Source: Micromonospora sp. ALFpr18c (GTDB lineage Bacteria; Actinomycetota; Actinomycetes; Mycobacteriales; Micromonosporaceae). From it: a DNA stretch of 64,000 bases. The notes under the pieces were generated by a model. That model made no database searches. It was not told the origin of the DNA and was given only the letters and a program-made list of their open reading frames with translations. Made by a program: the position numbers and the translations under genes. The first letter of the stretch is position 1, and each line of letters opens with the position of its first letter. The DNA lies in contig NZ_WBKR01000003.1 in assembly GCF_008868155.1 (NCBI RefSeq), positions 32,703 through 96,702 on the forward strand, written 5' to 3'. Positions 59,542 to 64,000 of this stretch are shown one piece after another.

Positions 59542-62220
59542 TCACGCCTCGGTGATCGCCTTCTCTACGGTGAGCAGCAACCTGGGCGCCTCGGCCGCGG
59601 GCAGACCGCCACCCTGGGCAAGGTCGGGACTGCCACCGCCACGCCCGGAGAACGCCGCCTTCACCAGGTCCGAGGCGGCCAGGCCCCGACCCCGGGCAGC
59701 CTGGTTGACCGCCACCACCAGCGACGCCTTGCCGTTCGCCCGCGCCGCCACCGCGACCACCGCCGGCCGCGCCGGATCGATCTTGCCGCGGATCTCCTGG
59801 GCGAGGGTCCGCACATCGTTGCCGGCCGCGCCCTCCGGCGCCTCGGTGCCCACGTACGCCACCCCGCCAACGTCCTTGGCCTGCGCCGCGAGCGCCGACG
59901 CCCCACCCAGCACCAACTGGGCGCGCAGCTTCTCCAGTTCCTTCTCCGCGTCGCGCAGCTGGGTGACCGTCTGCTCCACCCGGTCGGCGACCTGCTCGCT
60001 GGGCACCCGGTACAGCTCGGCCAACCGGGACACCAGCAGGTGCTCACGGGCCAGGAAGCTGAAGGCGTCCATGCCGACCAGCGCCTCGACCCGCCGCACA
60101 CCGGAGCCGATCGACGACTCCGAGAGGATCTTCACGAGGCCGAGCTGGGCCGAGCGGGCCACGTGCGTACCACCGCACAGCTCCCGCGCGTAGTCACCCA
60201 CCTCGACGACCCGCACCTCGTCGCCGTACTTCTCGCCGAACAGCGCCATCGCCCCGATCCGCCGCGCCTCCTCCAGCGAGGTGATGAAGGCGTGCACCTC
60301 CAGGTCAGCCAGGAGCACCTCGTTGACCTGCTGCTCCACGTCGCGCAGGACGCTCGGCGACACCCCGGTCGGGGTGTTGAAGTCGAACCGCAGCCGGCCG
60401 GGCGCATTCAGCGAACCCGCCTGGGTGGCCGACTCACCGAGGAAGTTGCGCATGGTCTGGTGCACCAGGTGGGTGGCCGTGTGCGACCGCGAGATCGCCC
60501 GCCGGCGAGTGGTGTCGATCTCCGCGTAGCCGGCCTCGCCCGCGCGCACCTCGCCGCGGATCACCCGGGCCCGGTGCACGATCAGGCCGGGCACCGGCTG
60601 CTGCACGTCGAGCACCTCGACCTGACCGCCACCAACGGTGATCATGCCCTGGTCGGGCTGCTGCCCACCGCCCTCGGCGTAGAACGGGGTCGTGTCGAGC
60701 ACCAGCTCGATCGTCTCGCCCTCGGTCGCCGCCTGGCGGGGGCCATCCGCGCCGAGCAGCGCCCGCACCGTCGACTCGCGCGCCACCTCGCCGTACCCGG
60801 TGAACGTCACCGGACCACCCGAGTCGAGCACCGACCGGTACGCCGACACGTCGGTGTGCCCGGTCTTACGCGCCTGCGCGTCCGCCTTCGCCCGGGTCCG
60901 CTGGTCGGCCATCAGCCGGCGGAAGCCCTCGTCGTCGACCTTGAGCCCCTGCTCCGCGGCGATCTCCAGGGTCAGGTCGATCGGGAAGCCGTACGTGTCG
61001 TGCAACTGGAACGCCTTCGCGCCGGACAGCGCCGTGCCACCCGCGGTGCGGGTCTCGGCGATCGCCGTGTCCAGGATCGTGGTGCCGGCACGCAGGGTGG
61101 ACAGGAACGCCTCCTCCTCCGCGTACGCGTACTGCGAGATGCGGTCGAAGTCGGTCGCCAGCTCCGGGTACGACGGCGCCATGCAGTCCCGGGCCACCGG
61201 CAGCAGCTCGGGCAGCGCCCGATCCTGCCAGCCGAGCAGCCGGACCGACCGGATCGCCCGGCGCATGATCCGGCGCAGCACGTAGCCGCGACCCTCGTTG
61301 CTCGGGGTCACACCGTCGCCGATCAGCATCAGCGCGGTCCGCACGTGGTCCGCGATCACGCGCAGCCGCACGTCGTCCGGGTGCGACTCGCTGGCCACGT
61401 GGCCGGAGTGCGCGCCGTAGCGCTTGCCGGTCAGCTCGGCCGCGCGGTCCAGGATCGGCCGGACCTCGTCGATCTCGTAGAGGTTGTCGACGCCCTGCAG
61501 GATCGAGGCCATCCGCTCCAGGCCCATGCCGGTGTCGATGTTCTTCGCCGGCAGGTCACCCAGGATCGGGTAGTCGTCCTTGGTCGTGCCCGGGCCCCGC
61601 TCGAACTGCATGAAGACGAGGTTCCAGAACTCCATGTAGCGGTCCTCGTCGACCGCCGGGCCGCCCTCGCGGCCGTACTCCGGGCCCCGGTCGTAGAACA
61701 GCTCGGAGCACGGGCCGCACGGCCCGGGGATGCCCATCGACCAGAAGTTGTCGGCCTTGCCCCGACGGACGATGCGGTCCGCCGGCACGCCGACCGACCG
61801 CCAGATCTCGTACGCCTCGTCGTCGTCGAGGTAGACCGTCGGCCAGATGCGCTCCGGGTCCAGACCGAACCCGCCGTCGGCCTGCGACTTGGTGACCAGG
61901 TCCCACGCGAGGGGGATCGCGCCGTCCTTGAAGTAGTCACCGAAGGAGAAGTTGCCGTTCATCTGGAAGAACGTGCCATGCCGGCTGGTCTTGCCGACCT
62001 CGTCGATGTCCGGCGTGCGGATGCACTTCTGCACGCTGACCGCCCGCCGGTACGCCGGGGCCTGCTGACCCAGGAAATAGGGGACGAACTGCACCATACC
62101 GGCGTTGACGAACAGCAGGTTCGGGTCGCTGATGGCGGGCAGCGGAGCGGACGGCACCACGGTGTGCCCATTCGCCTCGAAGTGGGCGAGGTACCGCCGC
62201 TTGATCTCCGCCGTCTTCAT
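59542..62220 (-). CDS. alaS: Alanyl-tRNA synthetase
   Basis: AlaS charges tRNA-Ala. The 892-residue protein has the class II catalytic domain ([19 protein letters not shown]), the tRNA-recognition domain, an editing domain with [13 protein letters not shown] and [13 protein letters not shown] zinc ligands, and a C-terminal DHHA1/C-Ala domain ending [17 protein letters not shown]. The ATG overlaps the stop of the small gene upstream (ATGA). Confidence 0.97.
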   Translation of the reverse strand: MKTAEIKRRYLAHFEANGHTVVPSAPLPAISDPNLLFVNAGMVQFVPYFLGQQAPAYRRAVSVQKCIRTPDIDEVGKTSRHGTFFQMNGNFSFGDYFKDGAIPLAWDLVTKSQADGGFGLDPERIWPTVYLDDDEAYEIWRSVGVPADRIVRRGKADNFWSMGIPGPCGPCSELFYDRGPEYGREGGPAVDEDRYMEFWNLVFMQFERGPGTTKDDYPILGDLPAKNIDTGMGLERMASILQGVDNLYEIDEVRPILDRAAELTGKRYGAHSGHVASESHPDDVRLRVIADHVRTALMLIGDGVTPSNEGRGYVLRRIMRRAIRSVRLLGWQDRALPELLPVARDCMAPSYPELATDFDRISQYAYAEEEAFLSTLRAGTTILDTAIAETRTAGGTALSGAKAFQLHDTYGFPIDLTLEIAAEQGLKVDDEGFRRLMADQRTRAKADAQARKTGHTDVSAYRSVLDSGGPVTFTGYGEVARESTVRALLGADGPRQAATEGETIELVLDTTPFYAEGGGQQPDQGMITVGGGQVEVLDVQQPVPGLIVHRARVIRGEVRAGEAGYAEIDTTRRRAISRSHTATHLVHQTMRNFLGESATQAGSLNAPGRLRFDFNTPTGVSPSVLRDVEQQVNEVLLADLEVHAFITSLEEARRIGAMALFGEKYGDEVRVVEVGDYARELCGGTHVARSAQLGLVKILSESSIGSGVRRVEALVGMDAFSFLAREHLLVSRLAELYRVPSEQVADRVEQTVTQLRDAEKELEKLRAQLVLGGASALAAQAKDVGGVAYVGTEAPEGAAGNDVRTLAQEIRGKIDPARPAVVAVAARANGKASLVVAVNQAARGRGLAASDLVKAAFSGRGGGSPDLAQGGGLPAAEAPRLLLTVEKAITEA

Positions 62221-62522
62221 CGCTGGTGTTCCTCCGGAAAGATGTCTCGATCGTCGATCCGCGGGGACTCCCGCAGCTCGGCGAACTGGTCGTCGAACGC
62301 CTCGCCCTGCGCGAACGCCTGGTGGATCTCCTGCTCGCGCTCGGCCATCCCGATGCGAACGTCCTCCACGAAGCTACGCAGCGACTCGACCAGCCCGCTA
62401 GCGGATTCCGACAACGTGCTGGCGACGCCGGCCGGGGTGTACGCCTGCGCGGTCCGGGTGGCCTTGCGGACCACCACCACGCCGACGGCCAGCCCGATGC
62501 CCAGCCAGAACAACCGCCTCAT
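62217..62522 (-). CDS. Small conserved actinobacterial protein with N-terminal membrane helix (DUF6167-like)
   Basis: The 101-residue protein has one N-terminal hydrophobic helix ([18 protein letters not shown]). A helical acidic region ([19 protein letters not shown]) and a charged tail follow. Genes of this kind commonly precede alaS in actinobacteria. The function is unknown; the topology suggests a membrane-tethered cytoplasmic tail. The ATG has AAGG upstream, and the stop overlaps alaS. Confidence 0.75.
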   Translation of the reverse strand: MRRLFWLGIGLAVGVVVVRKATRTAQAYTPAGVASTLSESASGLVESLRSFVEDVRIGMAEREQEIHQAFAQGEAFDDQFAELRESPRIDDRDIFPEEHQR

Positions 62523-62552
62523 GTCTCGTTACCTTCCTGGTGCGCCGGCCGG

Positions 62553-63017
62553 TCAGCGGTTGCCGCGCCGGGCGGCCCGCCGCTGCTGCTTGATCGTGTC
62601 GCGCACCTCGCGCTCGGTCTCGGCGTGCCGGCGACCCGCGGCGGCCTTCCGCACGCCGTAGCCGAACGCGGCCACCTTCACCAGCGGGTTCGCGGCGGCG
62701 GCGGAGACCACGGTGGCCAGGTTCGCGACGTTCGCGGTGACGTTCTGCGCGTGGCTGGTCATCGTGTCGACCTTCGCCAGCTGGAGGTTCACACCGTCGA
62801 GCGAGGTCTGCACCTGCTCCAGCGCGACGTTGACGTTCTTCACCGTGGTGTTCACGTCGCCGAGCAGCGGCGCGGTCCGATCGTTGAGGTCGTTGATCAT
62901 CCGCGTGGTGGCGTCCACCGTGTGCCGCAGCCGCAGGATGGGCAGCGTCAGGATGAGCACCAACACCGCGAACGCGCTCGCCGCGATCAGCGCCGCGATC
63001 GCCAAAATGTCGCCCAC
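62553..63017 (-). CDS. DUF948-family membrane protein
   Basis: The 154-residue protein starts at GTG 63017, with GGAGG 6 nt upstream. It has an N-terminal TM (LAIAALIAASAFAVLVLILT). A long heptad-like helix of Asn/Thr/Val-rich repeats follows (TTVKNVNVALEQVQTSLDGV), typical of DUF948, and then a second hydrophobic patch and a basic tail. It resembles the methyl-accepting-like YtxG group. The function is unknown. It is upstream of the small gene preceding alaS. Confidence 0.78.
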   Translation of the reverse strand: MGDILAIAALIAASAFAVLVLILTLPILRLRHTVDATTRMINDLNDRTAPLLGDVNTTVKNVNVALEQVQTSLDGVNLQLAKVDTMTSHAQNVTANVANLATVVSAAAANPLVKVAAFGYGVRKAAAGRRHAETEREVRDTIKQQRRAARRGNR

Positions 63018-63168
63018 GCCTGTCCTCCTCAAGCAGAGTTCCCGCAGGACCCGACGTCCCCGGAACGCACAACGGTGCTACCCACAACAGACACGCCGGC
63101 CGTCGCCGGCCAGCGGCAGCGGGCGTGCCCGCCAGCCCCAGACCCTACCGTCCGTGATGGAAACCGGC

Positions 63169-64000
63169 TCAGGACGGTGAGGGTGTCAGGTCGCCCAGCG
63201 GGTCACCACTGACTGTCGGGAACGGATCCTCTCCGGTCAGTGACGGATCGGTGGTCGGCTGGGGCCTGGTCCGTTCGTCGTCGATCGCGTTGCGCACCTT
63301 CACCGACACCAACGAGCCGGCGCACTCCGCCGCAGCGGCCGACGCTTCGGGAGACGGCACGATCGCCGGTTCTCCGTCGACCGGCGGCGGGACGCAGGTC
63401 GGCTCGCGCACCCACAGGTCGAGGGTCAGCTCGTCACGGCGCCAGCACGTGTAACTGCCCTTCGTCTCCTGCTCCGGGCAGCGGGCCACCTTCCACGGCT
63501 GCCAACCGTCCTGGCGCAGCGCGTCCTCGTACACCTTCGTGGTCTCCGCCGGCGACTTCTCCGAGGTGACGGTGCGCTCGCGAAGCCGGCAGTCGAGCAG
63601 GCACCAGCGGCTGCCGCTGACGTCGTCGTCGGTCTTCGCGGCAGCCCAGGCCGGCACGTTGAGCTGGTCCAGGTTGTCGAAGACCGGGTCGCGGCTCAGC
63701 GTGCGAATGCCGAAGAAGAGCGGTACCGCACCGAGCAGCACGATGCTGACCAGCGCCAGCGCCACCGCCCGCAACCGCCGTCGCTCGCGCGACTGCCGAC
63801 GCTGCTCGGACCGGGCACCGGTGGCGGGGCCGTCGTCGTCGCGGATGTCCTCGGCGGCCTGCCGCAGTGCGGGTCCGGCGGCCGGCTCGGGTCCCGGGCG
63901 GTCCACCGGCCCGGTCGGGGCGGGCACCGCGGCGGCGGCCCGGGCCACGCCGACCGGCTCTCCGGGGCGGCCGGGCGGTGGGACGGGCGCGACTCCGGCC
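63169..64000 (-). CDS. Membrane protein of unknown function (start beyond window)
   Basis: The frame is open to the window end, so the true start is not visible; a GTG at 63948 is one possibility. After an Ala/Pro-rich, charged N-terminal region there is one TM (AVALALVSIVLLGAVPLFFGI). An exported domain with six or more cysteines follows (SRWCLLDCRLRE, KVARCPEQETKGSYTCW, EPTCVPP, AAECAGS), probably disulfide-bonded, and then a Pro/Thr-rich tail. No family was recognised. Confidence 0.65.
   Translation of the reverse strand, partial: AGVAPVPPPGRPGEPVGVARAAAAVPAPTGPVDRPGPEPAAGPALRQAAEDIRDDDGPATGARSEQRRQSRERRRLRAVALALVSIVLLGAVPLFFGIRTLSRDPVFDNLDQLNVPAWAAAKTDDDVSGSRWCLLDCRLRERTVTSEKSPAETTKVYEDALRQDGWQPWKVARCPEQETKGSYTCWRRDELTLDLWVREPTCVPPPVDGEPAIVPSPEASAAAAECAGSLVSVKVRNAIDDERTRPQPTTDPSLTGEDPFPTVSGDPLGDLTPSPS

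Noticed and set aside
59011..62661. Plus-strand frame of 1216 codons opposite alaS
   Set aside because: Antisense shadow of alaS with biased composition. alaS on the other strand is certain.

Overview
The window is a GC-rich (roughly 70%) actinobacterial chromosome segment. It most resembles Micromonosporaceae (Micromonospora/Salinispora-like). The signs are bldD and mihF, an actinobacterial PriA without helicase motifs, very dense ATGA/GTGA gene overlaps, and a metK-coaBC-rpoZ-gmk-mihF-pyrF and pyrD-carB-carA-pyrC-pyrB-pyrR/bldD/nusB-efp-aro-mltG-ruvX-alaS backbone. From memory this backbone is shared with Streptomyces coelicolor around SCO1438-SCO1501. The genus is an inference. No tRNA, rRNA, CRISPR array, IS element or transposase was seen.

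Layout. 1-514: hisG (cut by the window edge) and hisE. 649-3100: a divergent three-gene polar amino-acid ABC importer. 3190-7719: riboflavin operon ribD-ribE-ribM-(22-codon ORF)-ribBA-ribH behind an FMN riboswitch. 7801-9439: a REC-GGDEF protein with a GGDDF motif, and rpe. 9693-11558: two tandem paralogous lipoproteins. 11643-15882: rsmB-fmt-def and a cytochrome P450. 16029-17012: a P-loop kinase fused to a ParB-like domain. 17270-23056: priA, metK, coaBC, rpoZ, a strongly diverged gmk and mihF. 23235-34062: pyrF, bioA, pyrD, carB, carA, pyrC, pyrB, a second 22-codon ORF and pyrR, with a PyrR-type leader. 34225-34844: bldD with its promoter and terminator. 34865-41047: nusB, efp, aroQ, aroB, aroK and aroC, interrupted by a WYL regulator/alpha-beta hydrolase pair. 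41148-56092: an exopolysaccharide island. 56194-64000: aroE, a secreted peptidoglycan-binding-like protein, mltG, ruvX, alaS, two small membrane-associated proteins and a partial membrane protein.

How the parts work together. The backbone makes riboflavin, pyrimidines, chorismate, SAM and CoA and supplies translation and replication factors. It carries RNA-level control at two points (FMN riboswitch, PyrR leader) and a bldD promoter with a BldD-box-like sequence at its expected start point. BldD retains the RGD-x8-RxxD c-di-GMP signature, and a possible c-di-GMP synthase of uncertain activity is also in the window.

Most novelty lies where the backbone is interrupted. (i) A roughly 15-kb Wzx/Wzy-type polysaccharide locus sits between aroE and aroC. 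It has a sulfotransferase, an APH-like kinase, split Alg13/Alg14-type glycosyltransferase subunits, a Wzz protein fused to a BY-kinase-like domain without a Walker A, a secreted propeller-like protein, a PAP2 enzyme and a GH26-like glycanase. (ii) Two 69-nt mini-ORFs built around the same 14-nt sequence exactly fill gene junctions in the rib and pyr operons. (iii) There is a 79-bp near-palindrome between pyrD and bioA. (iv) The gmk homologue lacks the P-loop lysine. (v) The kinase-ParB fusion has no role I recognise.
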